Assembly: GCA_004431415.1 (NCBI GenBank)
Contig: QPMI01000184.1
Span: 140,494-204,493, forward strand
Length of the DNA stretch: 64,000 nt
Direction: 5' to 3'
Source of the DNA: Cyanophora paradoxa
Lineage: Eukaryota; Glaucocystophyceae; Cyanophorales; Cyanophoraceae
Part shown: positions 1 through 12,300 of the stretch, in pieces
Numbering within the stretch: the stretch's first letter is position 1
Layout: each line of letters begins with the position of its first letter
The notes under the pieces: model-generated
The model's database searches: none
The model's input: the letters and a program-made list of their open reading frames with translations, nothing else
Told to the model about the DNA's origin: nothing
Program-made: the position numbers and the translations under genes

Positions 1-1098
1 GCCCCGGGGCGTCAGCTGCAGGTCTGGGCGGCCCTGCGGGGCGAGCGCGCGCGCCTCCTCTGGTTCGGGCTTCTTCTCCTCCTCCTTGGGAGGCGGCTTG
101 GGCCGGGAGGAGGCCTGCGGGGCCAGCATCCAGCTGCTCCGCACGCGTGAGCCGCGCCGAGCGGGGCGCGAGCTCCGGCGGCTCGCCTGTCGCGCTGGAT
201 GGAAGGCTCGACCCTGGAGGCCCCCTGAGGGACGTCCGCCGAGATGCGCGGCGGCGAGGGCGCCGGCGGCGGCATGCGCCGCGCCGCCTCGGCGGCCGCC
301 TTGGCCTTGTCCCCGTCGGAGGCCCCGCCCTTGCCGTCCTTCTCCTTGTCCTCGCTCTCCGAGCCCGAGCCCGAGTCGGACGAGTCGGAGGACGAATCCG
401 AGCCCTTCTTGTGCTTCTTGTGCTTCTCCTTCTTCTGAGGGGTGCGTCAGCGGTCAGCGCCGGGGGGAGGGCTGGCCCAGCCCAGCGGCGCTCGCCTTGT
501 CCTTTTCCTTATCCTTCTTCTTGTGCTTCTTCTCCTTGCGCTTCTTTTCCTTGCGCTTCTTCTTCTCGCGCTTCTCCTCCTTGCGCCGGCGCTTAGCCTC
601 CCGCTCCGGGTCGACCTTCTCCGGGGACGCTGGCCTGGGCTCCGCCGGCTGTCGGCGGCGGTCCGGCGCATCAGCTCCCCGCCCGCATCGCTCCAATGGG
701 CGACCGGCGTGCTATGCACGAGGAGCACGGCCGCGTACGCGCTCGCTGACGGACCTTCGGCTCGCTCGGCGGCTCGGGGGCCGGCGCTGGGGCAGAGAAC
801 GTCGGCAGGGCGGCGAGGCGCCGGGCCTGCTCCTCCTGCGCGGCCTGATCGGCCTGCAGGCGCTTCTCGAGGTTTGGCGCGACCCATGCGGCCTGCGAAT
901 TGCTCCCCGTCAGCTCGCTCCGATCGGCCCGCGTCCCATGCGTCAGAAGCGTACCTCGCCCGAATCGATGCGTCGCTTGCGCTCCTTGCGCTCCTCTTGC
1001 TCCTCCTCAACTTGCTGCTTGCGTCGCTCCTCCTTTAGCTTCTCCTTGGCCTCCCGATCGGCCTTGATCGACGCCTCCGAGATGAATCGGACGGCCAT
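1..1098 (-). CDS. Lys/Glu-rich nuclear-type protein, C-terminus beyond window
   Basis: Spliced reading on the minus strand from ATG at 1098 (MAVRFISEASIKADREAKEK). The first exon is 48 codons, ending at 955 before a GTACGC donor. It is followed by an exon with an acidic/Gln-rich helix (AAWVAPNLEKRLQADQ), then a very basic block of KKRKEKKRKEKK type, then KHKKHKKGSDSSSDSSDSG and a Pro-rich part ending KPPPKEEEKKPEPEE. The charged, Ser/Asp-repeat composition is typical of splicing or speckle proteins, but I recognise no domain and do not assign a function. At least five exons, with introns of 50-110 bp. The gene runs off the left edge, so the C-terminus is missing. Divergent from the next gene, with about 385 bp between starts. 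Confidence 0.6.
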
Positions 1099-1482
1099 CG
1101 GTCGCGGCTGCTGATTGCTGGTCGCTAGCTGGCCGGTCGCTCTTGCTTTATGCTGTACCCAAATCGCGGCGGCCGAAACTGCTCGTCTACAGCCTTCTCA
1201 GGCGTCCCGAAAGTAGCTACAGAGCGCCTGCAGAGCGGGATGCAGAGCGCCTTCTGCGCAGCCCAGCTGCCACTGATCGGTGACCCGATCGGCGCGGCCC
1301 AGCTGTCGCTGAACCATGGCCGCTGCGCCGCGCCGACGGCAATCGTCGACGTCCGGAACGCGCAGCGTCAGCCCCGGAGCCGCGCCGCGCCCTCGGCCTG
1401 GCTGGCCGGTGACGCCCTCGAGTCACGGAGGAGGCGCTTTGCGGCGCGGCCGGTGCCTCGCTTTGACACGCACCGGCCTTGC

Positions 1483-3464
1483 ATGCCTTGGCTTCCGCGT
1501 GCCGAGTCCGGAAGCGCGGACAGGAGTCCGAAGAAGTCCAGCAGCCTGAAGGTTCGCCGCGCTGGCCCGCGGGCGAGCGCGCGCGAGAGCTGACGCGGAC
1601 TGGTAGCTGCGGGACTGGTTCGAGGTGGTCAAGCGCAAAGAGCAGGCGCGCCGGATCGCCGCCCTATCGTTCTGGTTTTCGCCGGACCGCCGAATCATAG
1701 GCCAGGCCGCTGATCGCAGGCCGCGCGGCAGGAGCTGAAAGACGTGGCGGAGGTCTTTCTGATCGACGAGGGCGAGGGGATGCGGCTGCAGCTGGAGGAG
1801 GAGATGTTCAGGCTGCCCCCGGGCGAGCTGGCGGCGGCCATCACGGCGATGAGTCAGGGCGTGCTCGGCGTGATGGCATACTTCCAGATCTGCGACATGC
1901 AGCTCCAGGAGTACCAGGAGGTCCCCGCCCACGCGCAGCCCGCGCGCCGCCTCCCCTCGAGCCGCGCGCACCGGCGCCGGCCCACGCGCGGGGGGCGGCA
2001 GGAGCTGAAGTGGGCGGCGGAGGCGGAGGACAGGGGCGACGGGGACGCGGCGGTGGTGGCGGTGCGGGAGAAGCTGGCGGCGATGCGGGCGCGGGCGGCG
2101 CAGCTGTACGCGCGGGTCGAGACGCAGCAGGAGCGGCTCTCGGGGCAGCTGCTGGAGCGGCTGGGGTCGATGCCGGAGATCGCGGGCGGGGAGGGCGGCG
2201 CCGGGGGCCGCAAGGACGTGATGGACGCGGCGAAGGAGTTCGTGCGGCGCCCGCCCCCGGACCCCCGCGACGCGCCCGTCCCCTCCTTCTTCTTCGCCGT
2301 GCCCGCCCCCGCACCCCCGGCCCCGCGCCCCCTCCGCCCCCGCCGACGCGCGCGCAGAGCCGCGAGATGCTCGAGGAGCAGGCGGCCGCGGGGGAGGGCG
2401 CGGAGGCGGAGGAGGAGGCGGGGGAGGAGGCGGGGGAGGAGGAGAGGCCGGCGTCGCCGGCGCGGCCGCCCTCGCCCGCGCGGCCGGCCTCGCCCTCGCC
2501 CCAGCGCCTCGGCCCCCTCCCGGGCGGCCAGAAGCCCCTCCTCGCCCAGGAGACCTTCCTCTTCTGGTCCAAGATGTCCTCGGTAACCCTTCCCCCCCCC
2601 TCCGCCCCGCCGCGTCGTACCCCGGAACGAGCTGGCGCGCGGCAGAACGACATCGGGGACCTGAACGCGTTCATCCAGGCGTCCCTGCAGCGGCGCGAGG
2701 TCGCCGCCGCCTTCGTGCCCGTCGCCTCCGCCGCCCTCTTTGTCGCCCTCAAGGTGCGAGGCCCGGGGTCGGGCCCCCGCGGGGCCTCTTGCAGGGAAGA
2801 GAGAGGCCGGTGCGCGGCAGGCGCGGACGTTCGCGTTCGGGGGCGAGGAGGCGATCGACGCGGCGATCCTGGCGGGGGAGACGTGGACCTCCGGCTGGCT
2901 CCCCTGGCTCCTCTGGTGCCTCTCCGGCCTATCTCTCCACTTGCGATCCGGAAGATCATTCATAGATTCACACTTGGAACAGGTCCTTCGGGATCTGGGT
3001 GGCGTCGTACCCCCTGACGCTCGTGTACGGGGCGCTGAGCGTACCCTGGAGGCCCGAGGACGGGCGCCCCTCCCTCCTCGGCATCCGCGAGATCCTCGTC
3101 AACAGGCGGTCCGCGTACCCCGCCTGCGGATGCATGTACCCCTCCCACGCCCCCGCAGGCGGCTGCTGGAGGAGGGCCCGGACGCGTTCCCGATCAAGGT
3201 ACCCTCCCCTTTTCCCTGTTCCAGGCTCGCGTCCGTCTTCTCACGGTACCCCCCGCGCAGACGGGCCCGGGGTTCATCATTTACGACATCGTCAAGTTCC
3301 TCAGCGGCGGGGGAGAGAAGGGCGAGGACGGAGACGGGGGCGGCCCGCCCTCCCCGGGGCCTCGCTCCCCCGGGCCGCGCTCGCGCACCCCGGGGCCCAG
3401 CGGCAGCCGGCGCCCCGAGGCGCCTGGGGACGAGGCCGGCGGCGGCGGAGGCGGCAAGGCGTGA
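1483..3464 (+). CDS. Hypothetical protein, multi-exon, possible membrane segment
   Basis: I read exons starting near ATG 1483 (MPWLPRAESGSADRSPKKSS). They join to LRDWFE, then ELKDVAEVFLIDEGEGMRLQ, then a helical stretch (LAAAITAMSQGVLGVMAYFQ). An Arg/Glu coiled region (VREKLAAMRARAAQLYARVE), an acidic Glu/Ala-rich linker, AAAFVPVASAALFVALK (hydrophobic), YPLTLVYGALSVPWRPEDGR and TGPGFIIYDIVKFLSGG follow. The tail is Gly/Pro/Ser-rich and stops at 3462-3464. Introns carry GT...CAG ends. I do not recognise the family. A membrane or organellar protein is possible from the hydrophobic segments. The start is uncertain: an upstream exon could exist in 1100-1480, where I see no convincing coding signal. 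Confidence 0.5.
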
Positions 3465-3781
3465 CGGACTGCACCCCCGCCCCCCCTCGATTCGCATTAG
3501 TCGCATTTCAATCACAGTCAGTGAGCAGATCTAAAGCAATCAACAGGGTATGCGGGTTCGGCTCCGAGAGAACGAGGCCGGAGCCCCTGCTGATCTGCGA
3601 AAAAGATCGACTCGAATTAAATATAAGAGAGAGACTCGAATATCGAGGGGGTACGTATAAACAGCAAGAGAAGCGGAATTAAGGTGGCGCGAAGAAAGAC
3701 TCGACAGCGCACGTGACGGCACCGATCAACTGCAGAATCCGGCTCCGGCCGCGAAGGGCCGCCGGGCCTCGAGATTCGAGG

Positions 3782-5464
3782 ATGGCCGTGGCGCGTCCGA
3801 CAGGGATCTTTGTCCAGGACATCCCCGAGGATCTTCGCTGCCCAGTTTGCCTGGGGATCCCGGCCTCCACCGTCCAGGTGCGCTCGATACGTATACGTGC
3901 CTTCGCGGAGCGCGGTTATTCGCGGGCGACAGCAGACTTTCGCATGCGCAGGTTTCTTGCAATGGACGGCACAACATGTGCCGGAGCTGCCATGATCGGC
4001 TTTTCCAGCGACATGGCCGCAACACGACGTGTCCCCTGTGCGCACGCCGGTGGCCAGGTCTCGTTTGAATTCCCGGTCTGAATTCGAGAGACGACGTCCG
4101 CAGCTGCCGCCAGCCGATTGACATGGCTCTTTCGCGCGAAAACGAGAACGCCGAACGCGAAATTGAAGCTCAGACAGCGTTGTGCGCCGCGGAAGTAATG
4201 CGGAAGCTTTTTTTCTCGTGGCTCCTGCTGACTAGCGTCGCAGCTGCCAGCACCGCGATCGTGGCTGCAATTGGCAGGGGCCTCTTGGCGCTCAGCAGCA
4301 GCACCTGCGGACCTGCCCCGCCATTCACGAGACGCGTACCTGTCAAGGCTGCCGCGCAACTTTCCTGCTCACTGAGTTCGACGTGAGCGCAATTTTCGCG
4401 CCATCTAAATTTTCGCGATAAAGAGCGCGCGCACAGGCCCACAAGCGGGAATGCGACCGTGTCCCTCGCCTTTGCGAAAATTCCTGCGGGGCTATGATCG
4501 CTAACGCCGACAAGGCTGGCCACGTCGGTAAGCAGCTGCAGGCTAAACGCGAGCCGGAGCGATGATGTGCACGCGCAAAATTCCAATTCTTTCGCAGGCG
4601 CCTGCCTCGCGCGGCTGAGGGAGTTGTACCTCGCGTCTGCGGCGGAGGCGGAGGCGGCGTCAGAGCAACTTCAGGACATCCTGTCGGGGCTGGACGAGGG
4701 CGAGCGCCTCAGGAGCGCGCGCGTCGAGGAGCTGGGCGCCCTCGCGGAGGCAGCGGAGGCGCGGGCCCGGCAGCTCGACGAGCGTGTCGCGGAGCTGACC
4801 GGCCGCCTGGAAGCATCGGAGCGCATCGCAGCAGAAGCGGTCCGCGACAAGTCGGAGGAAGCCCGGCGCGCAGCGGACCTGCAGGCGCGGCTCTCGGCGT
4901 CGGAGCGGGGGGCAGCGGACCAGCAAAATCTGAACGCGGAGCTCCGGAATCTGACAGCGGAGCTGCAGACGCGGCTCGCAGCGTCGGACCAGAAAGCGAC
5001 CGACCTGCAAGCGCGGCTTGCGGCGTCGGAGCGGGGCGCCACGGACCTGCAGGCCCAGCTCGCTGCCTCGGAGCTGCGGGCGTCGGAGCTGCAGACGTGG
5101 GTCGCGGCCTCGGAACAGCGGGCGGAGGATCTGCGCGCTCGCAATTCCGAGCTCCAGGGGCAGTTGCAGGCGGGGCAGCTGCAGGGCACGCGCGTTCAGG
5201 AGCTTGAAGGGCTGCTCGCCAAGGCGAAGGAGGAGCTTGCGCGCAAGGTGCGCTCCGCTCGAATTTAATTTGTTGCGTTGCCAATTGCATGATCATGAAC
5301 CGTGTGAATTCGAATGCAGCGCGGGCAGGCGGGGTGCGACTCAAAGACCTTCCTCAAGCTCCTCGCGGTCGCGTTGATGGGGGCGATCACCGCGGTCGTC
5401 CTCGGCTCCATTCAGGGGCCTCAGCGCCCTCGCGATCAAGCCCCAAGCGCGAGCCACAAGTGAT
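3782..5464 (+). CDS. TRAF-like RING / zf-TRAF / coiled-coil protein with C-terminal transmembrane anchor
   Basis: The start at 3782 gives a RING finger in two exons: CPVC in LRCPVCLGIPAS, then SCNGRHNMCRSC and CPLC, with C-x3-H and C-x2-C spacing typical of RING. Two TRAF-type zinc fingers follow, each on small exons: CQHRDRGCNWQG...HLRTCP, then CQGC...HKRECDRVPRLC and CGAMIA...H. A coiled coil of about 210 residues (4603-5247) is built of repeats like LQARLAASERGATDLQ. The last exon encodes KTFLKLLAVALMGAITAVVL, a clear transmembrane segment, then a short basic tail and stop at 5462-5464. RING plus zf-TRAF proteins are usually E3 ubiquitin ligases. Here the usual C-terminal MATH domain is absent and a membrane anchor takes its place, so I infer a membrane-tethered ligase. 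Small-exon boundaries were chosen to keep zinc ligands in frame. Confidence 0.75.
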
Positions 5465-6300
5465 CGGGAGGCGAGAGCCGCTGAGCCGGTACCGGTCCCG
5501 GGTGCGAAATTTTGACAAATTTCAACGCCGGCGCCGGCGGCATTTGACAGCACACATGTACACAAACACCTGCTCGTCTTAGAATCATGATCAGCCGCCG
5601 ATCATGAGCCTTCGAAAGGCCCCAATCTCTGATCCGATGAGCATCGGATGTTGTCGAGTTGTGCCACGCCGTGACGGTGTCAGTGCACGTGGTCAGATGC
5701 ACTGCAGACACCGAAGAACCTTTGTGTGTTTTGCCTCCGACTCGGCGAGCTGAGTCGAGGCTGGCCTGCTCTGGCCTTGGCAATTGCAATTGTGCCACCG
5801 TGCCACGGTGGACACGTAGAGAGATAGAAAAAAAAATTTGCTCGGATAGGTCCGGCCAGGCAGGGAGGGGGTTGCCCCCCTCCCCACGCGCCGCTGTTTA
5901 CGTAGAGAGATAGAGCAGACTGTGACAACCAATTGCAAATGACCGGACCGTGCGAGCTCGCGACTGAGTCCTGATCAAGAGCTTCATCATGCAGTCGAGT
6001 CAAGAAGAAAAGGCGATGGCGAAACGTTGGCTCTGACCAGCTGCAGGAAACCAAACTCATGATCAGAAACTGCATTCGTACACATTGGTCACTGGACAAT
6101 TAGAAGAGCCCCGCTCAGGGCTCAGGGAAGTTGTAGCTACGTAATGAAAGTGGACTCGCACACGGATGCTTACGTTTACATGCACGCTGTAAATTTAGAT
6201 GTCGCCACGTTGTACAGGGCGCTGACTGCGAAGCTTGAAAGGGAGGTGCTCTAGCTCTAGATCTACAGGGGACTCGCGAGCTCCGAGGGGGTGCACGTGG
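5465..6300. other. Intergenic, convergent 3' ends
   Basis: Lower GC than the flanking genes. I see no gene with motif support. A short direct repeat (ACGTAGAGAGATAGA, near 5813 and 5899) flanks a C-rich stretch. It lies between the 3' ends of the TRAF-like gene and the giant coiled-coil gene, so it probably holds both 3' UTRs and terminators. Confidence 0.5.
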
Positions 6301-9300
6301 TCACCGGTGGCGGGAGTCGAAGGAGACGATGGTCATGCCAGCGGGGACGCCGCGGGGGGCCTGGGGCGGCAGCACGCCCCCGGCGAGGGCGAGGCCCGGC
6401 GGGGCGGCGAGCGCCGGCAGCGGGCTGAACTGCGGGCTCCCCTCCGGCGTCCCCATGCTCGAGCCGCTGCGAGGCGACGGGGGTGAGGGGCTCGGACACG
6501 AAGGGGGCCCCAGTGGGGGGGTGGGCGCACGCGCGGCTCTCGTGCTCGAGGAGGCGGGCGCGCAGCTGCGCCACCTTGGCCTCGAGCTGCGCCCCGGGGG
6601 GTCGGGAGGCGCGGGGCGGGCGGGGGCGCTCTGGGGCGGGGGCGCGGGGGCACCTTGAGGGAGCGGTCGGCGTCGATGCGCTCGGGGATGCTCGCCGCGC
6701 TGAGCGCCTGCGGGGCCACGGGTCAGGCGGGGCCGCGCGCAAGAGCGGGGCCTCGCGGGGCGCACGAGGGTCTCGCGGGCCTCGAGCTGGCGGGCGCGGC
6801 GGGCGAAGGCGAGGCCCTCGGCGTGCACCGCCGCCAGCCGCCCCTCCAGCTCCCCCCGCTGCCCTGCCCCCGCCTCCCCTCGGGCCCGGCGCGGGGGGGG
6901 GGGGGGGGGGGGAGGCGGGCACCTCCATGGCCTCGGCCGCCTCCTGCAGCTTCCGCCCCGCCTCCGCCTCGAGGGCCCGCATCTGGCCCACCGCGTTCTG
7001 CCGCCCCGCCCCGCCCCGTCAGGCCGGCGGGGGATGGGAGGGCGGGGCGGGGCGGGGCGGGGGCGCGCCTCGTAGGCCTCCTCGGCCTCGGAGAGGCGCT
7101 CGGCGAGGGCGGCGGCGCCGCGCTCCGCCTCGTCCCGGCCCCGCCGCACCTCCTCCGCGAGCGCCGAGACCTGCCGGCCGTCAGCGGCGGGGGCGGGGGC
7201 GGGGGCGGGCCGGGGGCGCGCGATGGCGCGGAGCTCGACGTTCTCCTCCTCGGGCTCAGCGCCACTCGCCCCAGCGCCCCCGCCTGCGGCGACGCCGGCG
7301 AGAGCAGCCCGCTGGCGGCGCGGGTGAGCGGAGGGGGCGGCCGCGCGGGCAAGGGCGGCGGCGGGCGTACAGGGAGATGCCGCGGGCCTTGGCGGGCGGG
7401 GGCGTCGCTCCGCCCCCGCTGACCGCCGCCAGGAGCGCCGCCGCCGCCGCCCCCGGGGCCCGCTTCGAGTCGAGCATGCCCGCAGCTGCCGACCCGTCAG
7501 GTGCAGCGTGCCGCGAGGGCGGGGGTGCAGGGGGCACCTCGGTGGTGCGCTTCTTGAGCTCCTCGGCGTCCCGCTCGGCCCTGCCGGCCCCGCTCAAGGG
7601 CGCCTCGGCGGCACGGCGCCGGGCAGCAGCGGAGGAGCAGCGGGCGCACCGCTCGCGGAGCTTGGCCGCCTCGTCGGCGCGGCGGCCTCGTCGCGGCACT
7701 GCCGCTCGGCCTCCGCCCGCGCCGCCGCCTCCCGCTCCGCCGCCGCCCGCGCCCCCGCCGCCTCCGCCCGCGCCGCGTCCGTTGCCCGGGCGCGCGCGAG
7801 CAGCGGCCCCTCGGCCGCCTCCGCGGCGACGGCCGCGAGGAGCGCCGCGGCGTCGGCCTCGAGGGCCGTCAGCGCCGCCACCGTCTCTCGGTGCGCCTGC
7901 GAGCGGATGAGAGGGGCGGAGCGGGGGGCGGGCAGCGGGGGCGCGGGCGGCGCGCCCTCTCGAGGTCGCCGGAGGGCGGGGCCGGGGCGGCGGCAGCAGC
8001 GGCGGCCTTGGAGGGGGCCCCGTGACGGCGGCGGCGGCGCGGCCGGCGGCGGCGGCGGCCTTCCAGGCGTGGGAGTAGACGGCGGCGCGGGCGGCGTCGG
8101 CGGCCTGGTGCGCCACGACCGCCGCGAGCTCCTTCTTCGACGCCGTCTCCCGCGCCCGCCCCGCCTGCTCCGCCCGCGCCTCCGCCTCCTTGGCCCGCCC
8201 CGCCGCCTCCGCCGCCGCCGCCCGCAGCCGCTCCGCCTCGCCGGCGCGCGTCTCCGCCTCGCGCGCCGCCTCGTCCCGCTCCGCCGCCGCCGCCCGCGCC
8301 GCCGCCTTGCTCCCGTCCGCCTCCAGCTGGCCCGGAGGCTTGAGGGGAGCAGGGAGACGAGCGGGGGGAGGCGGGGGGGACCTTGGCGGCGGCGAGGGCC
8401 GTCTCGAGCTCGGCGACGAGGGCCCACGCGCTGTCCGCCTCCCGCTGCTTCGCCGCCCCCGCCGCCTCCGCCTCCCGCCTCCGCCCCGCCCCCGCCTCCG
8501 CCTCCGCCAGGCCCTCCCGCGCGCGCAGCAGCTCCTCCCGCGCCTGCACCCCCGCAGCGTCAGACGCCGGCACCCCGCGCCCCTCCTTTTCGAGCCGCGC
8601 ACCCCGGCGAGGGAGCGCTCGAGGGCGGCGCTCGCCGCCTCGGCCTCGCGGGTGCGCTTCGCGGCGGCCTCCGCCTCCGCCAGCCGCTCCTTCGCCACCC
8701 GCAGCTCCTCCTTCGCCTGCGCCGCCGCTCAGCGCGAAGGGGAGAAGCGAGCGGGGGCGGGGGCGGGCGGGGGCGGGCGGGGGGCGGGCGGGGACGGACC
8801 CCGGCGAGGGACTTCTCGAGGGCGGACATGAGGGGCCAGGCGCGGTCGAGCTCCTCCTGGCGGGCGGCCGCGAGGGCCTCCGCTTCGCGCAGCCGCCGCC
8901 CGCCTCCTCCCCCGCCGCCTCCAGGCCCCGCGCCCGCTCCCCGAGCCCCTCGCCTCCTCCTCCGCCCGCCCCGCCGCCGCCGCCGCCTGCGCCCCCGCTC
9001 GGCGCCGCGCCGCCGGGGCGGGCGGGGCGGGAGGGGCCGCACCTTGGCCTCGGCCTCGCGGGCCTCGCGGGCGGCCTGCTCCGCGGCGACCGCCGCGCGC
9101 TCCGCCTCCTCGCGCCGCCGGCGCGCCTCCGCCGCCGCCGCCTCCGCCTCGCCGACGCGTGCCCGCAGCTGCTCGGCCTCCCGCTCCGCGCGGGCCGCCC
9201 GCTGCCCCGCCTCGCCGCCGGCGCGCGCCGCCTCCGCCTTGGCGGCCGCGCGGGCGGCCTCGGCGGCGGCCAGCGCCTCGCGCGCCGCCCGCTCCGAGGC

Positions 9301-12300
9301 CTCGAGCCGCTCCTTCAGCGCCGCCGCCTCGCGCCGCGCTCCGTCCGCCGTCGCTTCGGCCGACTGCCGCCCCGTCAGCGGCGGCGGCGGCGGCGTGCGG
9401 AGGGCGGGGCGGGGCGGGGCACCGTGAGCTGGGCGCGGGCGGCGTCGGCCTCGCGCTCGGCGGCCTCGGCGCGACGGCGGGCGGCGGCGAGCTCCTCCTT
9501 CTCGCCGCGCTGCTGGGACGCCTCGAGCTCCGCCAGGCGGCCCCGCAGGCGCGTCAGCTCGCCGGCGGCCGCCGTCGACGCCTCGAGCTCGCTCCGCAGC
9601 CGGGCCCGCACCTCCTCCAGCGCCTCCTCCGCCGCCTGCGCCCGCTTCCCCGCCCGCGCCTCCGCCTGCTCCAGCGCCCGCGCCCGCTCCTCCGCCTGCT
9701 TGGCGCGCGCCTCGAGCTCGGCGGCGCGCTCGGCGGCGCGCTCGGCGGCGCGCACGGCGGCGCGCTCCGCCTCGTCGAGCGCCTCGGCAACGGCCCGCTC
9801 GGCCTCGGCGAGCCGCGGGCGGAGGCCGGCCGCCTCCTCCTCGGCGGCGGCGGCGCGCACGCGCAGCTCCCCGCAGGCCCGCTCGAACTCGCCGCTGCGC
9901 GCCTGCAGGGCGGCCGCCCGCGCCTCTTGCTCTCCGAGGCGCCCCGCAGCGCCGCCAGCTCCGACGCAGACGAGTCCGCCGACCGCGCCGAGTCGCGCGC
10001 CCTCGCCTCGAGCTCCGACCGCAGCCGGCCCGCCTCCTGCTCTGCGGCGCGCAGCTTGCCCGCCGCATCCTCCGCGGCACGCGCGGCGGCCTCTTCTGAC
10101 GCCTTGAGCTTGCCGCGCGTCTCCTCGAGCGCCCGCGCCGACGCCTCGAGCTCCGACCGCAGCCGGCCGGCCTCCTGCTCCGCGGCGCGCAGCTTGCCCG
10201 CCGCATCCTCCGCGGCGCGCGCGGCGGCCTCCTCTGAAGCCTTGAGCTTGCTGCGCGTCTCCTCGAGCGCCCGCGCCGACGCCTCGAGCTCCGACCGCAG
10301 CCGGCCGGCCTCCTGCTCCGCGGCGCGCAGCTTGCCCGCCGCATCCTCCGCGGCACGCGCGGCGGCCTCCTCTGAAGCCTTGAGCTTGCCGCGCGTCTCC
10401 TCGAGCGCCCGCGCCGACGCCTCGAGCTCCGACCGCAGCCGGCCCGCCTCCTGCTCCGCGGCGCGCAGCTTGCCCGCCGCATCCTCCGCGGCGCGCGCGG
10501 CGGCCTCCTCTGAAGCCTTGAGCTTGCTGCGCGTCTCCTCGAGCGCCCGCGCCGACGCCTCGAGCTCCGACCGCAGCCGGCCCGCCTCCTGCTCCGCGGC
10601 GCGCAGCTTGCCCGCCGCATCCTCCGCGGCGCGCGCGGCGGCCTCCTCTGAAGCCTTGAGCTTGCTGCGCGTCTCCTCGAGCGCCCGCGCCGACGCCTCG
10701 AGCTCCGACCGCAGCCGGCCCGCCTCCTGCTCCGCGGCGCGCAGCTTGCCCGCCTCCTGCTCCGCGGCACGCGCGGCGGCCTCCTCTGAAGCCTTGAGCT
10801 TGCCGCGCGTCTCCTCGAGCGCCCGCGCCGACGCCTCGAGCTCCGACCGCAGCCGGCCCGCCTCCTGCTCCGCGGCGCGCAGCTTGCCCGCCGCATCCTC
10901 CGCGGCGCGCGCGGCGGCCTCCTCTGAAGCCTTGAGCTTGCTGCGCGTCTCCTCGAGCGCCCGCGCCGACGCCTCGAGCTCCGACCGCAGCCGGCCCGCC
11001 TCCTGCTCCGCGGCGCGCAGCTTGCCCGCCGCATCCTCCGCGGCGCGCGCGGCGGCCTCCTCTGAAGCCTTGAGCTTGCTGCGCGTCTCCTCGAGCGCCC
11101 GCGCCGACGCCTCGAGCTCCGACCGCAGCCGGCCGGCCTCCTGCTCCGCGGCGCGCAGCTTGCCCGCCGCATCCTCCGCGGCGCGCGCGGCGGCCTCCTC
11201 TGAAGCCTTGAGCTTGCCGCGCGTCTCCTCGAGCGCCCGCGCCGACGCATCGAGCTCCGACCGCAGCCGGCCCGCCTCCTGCTCCGCGGCGCGCAGCTTG
11301 CCCGCCGCATCCTCCGCGGCGCGCGCGGCGGCCTCCTCTGAAGCCTTGAGCTTGCCGCGCGTCTCCTCGAGCGCCCGCGCCGACGCCTCGAGCTCCGACC
11401 GCAGCCGGCCCGCCTCCTGCTCCGCGGCACGCGCGGCGGCCTCCTCTGAAGCCTTGAGCTTGCCGCGCGTCTCCTCGAGCGCCCGCGCCGACGCCTCGAG
11501 CTCCGACCGCAGCCGGCCCGCCTCCTGCTCCGCGGCGCGCAGCTTGCCCGCCGCCTCCTCCGCGGCGCGCGCGGCGGCCTCTTCGGCGGCGCGGAGCTTG
11601 GCGCGGGCGTCCTCCTCGGCGGCGCGGAGGGCGGCGCGCAGCTCGTCGGTGGCCTTGCCGGCGTCCAACAGCTGCGCCCGCAGGCGCGCCGCCTCGGCCT
11701 CGGCGCCCCCCGCCGCCGCCTCCTGCGCCTGCAGGCGGCCCCGAGCTCCTCGCGCAGCGCCGCCGCCGCCCGCTCCGCCTCGGCGAGGCGGCCGCGCAGC
11801 TCGGTGCGCTCGCGCTCCTCCTCGGCGGCGGCGCGCCTGCGGGCCTCGTCGGCGGCGGCGAGGCGCTGCCGGGCCTCCTCCGCCCCGCGCTGCGCCGCCT
11901 CCAGCTCGCCCCGCAGCCGCGCCGCCTCCCCCGCCGCCCGCTCGCCCCCTCGGCGGCCCCCGCGCGAGCTCCTCCGCCCGCCGCGCCTCCTCCGCGCGGG
12001 CGGCGCGGGCCTCCTCGGCGGCGCGCTCGAGGGCCTCGATGGCGGCGCGGGCGAGGTCGAGCTTGGGGCGGAGCTCGGCCGCCTCCCGCCGCGCCTCCGC
12101 CTCGCGCGCCTCAAGCGCGGCGCGGGCGGCGAGCACCTCGTCCAGCGTCGCCCCCAGCTCCGCCATCTGCTTCTCCGCGAAGGAGAGGGAGCCGGAGAGG
12201 GCCTTGGCGCGCTCCCGCGCAGCGGCGAGCTCCTTCTGGGCGGCCCGCAGCTCGCCCTTGGCCGCCTCCCGCTCCGCCTGCGCCCCCGCCAGGATCTCCT

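Noticed and set aside
10000-11560. Regular 138-bp repeats as a CRISPR array
   Set aside because: The whole unit is conserved, with no variable spacers, and it encodes a coiled-coil repeat in one exon.
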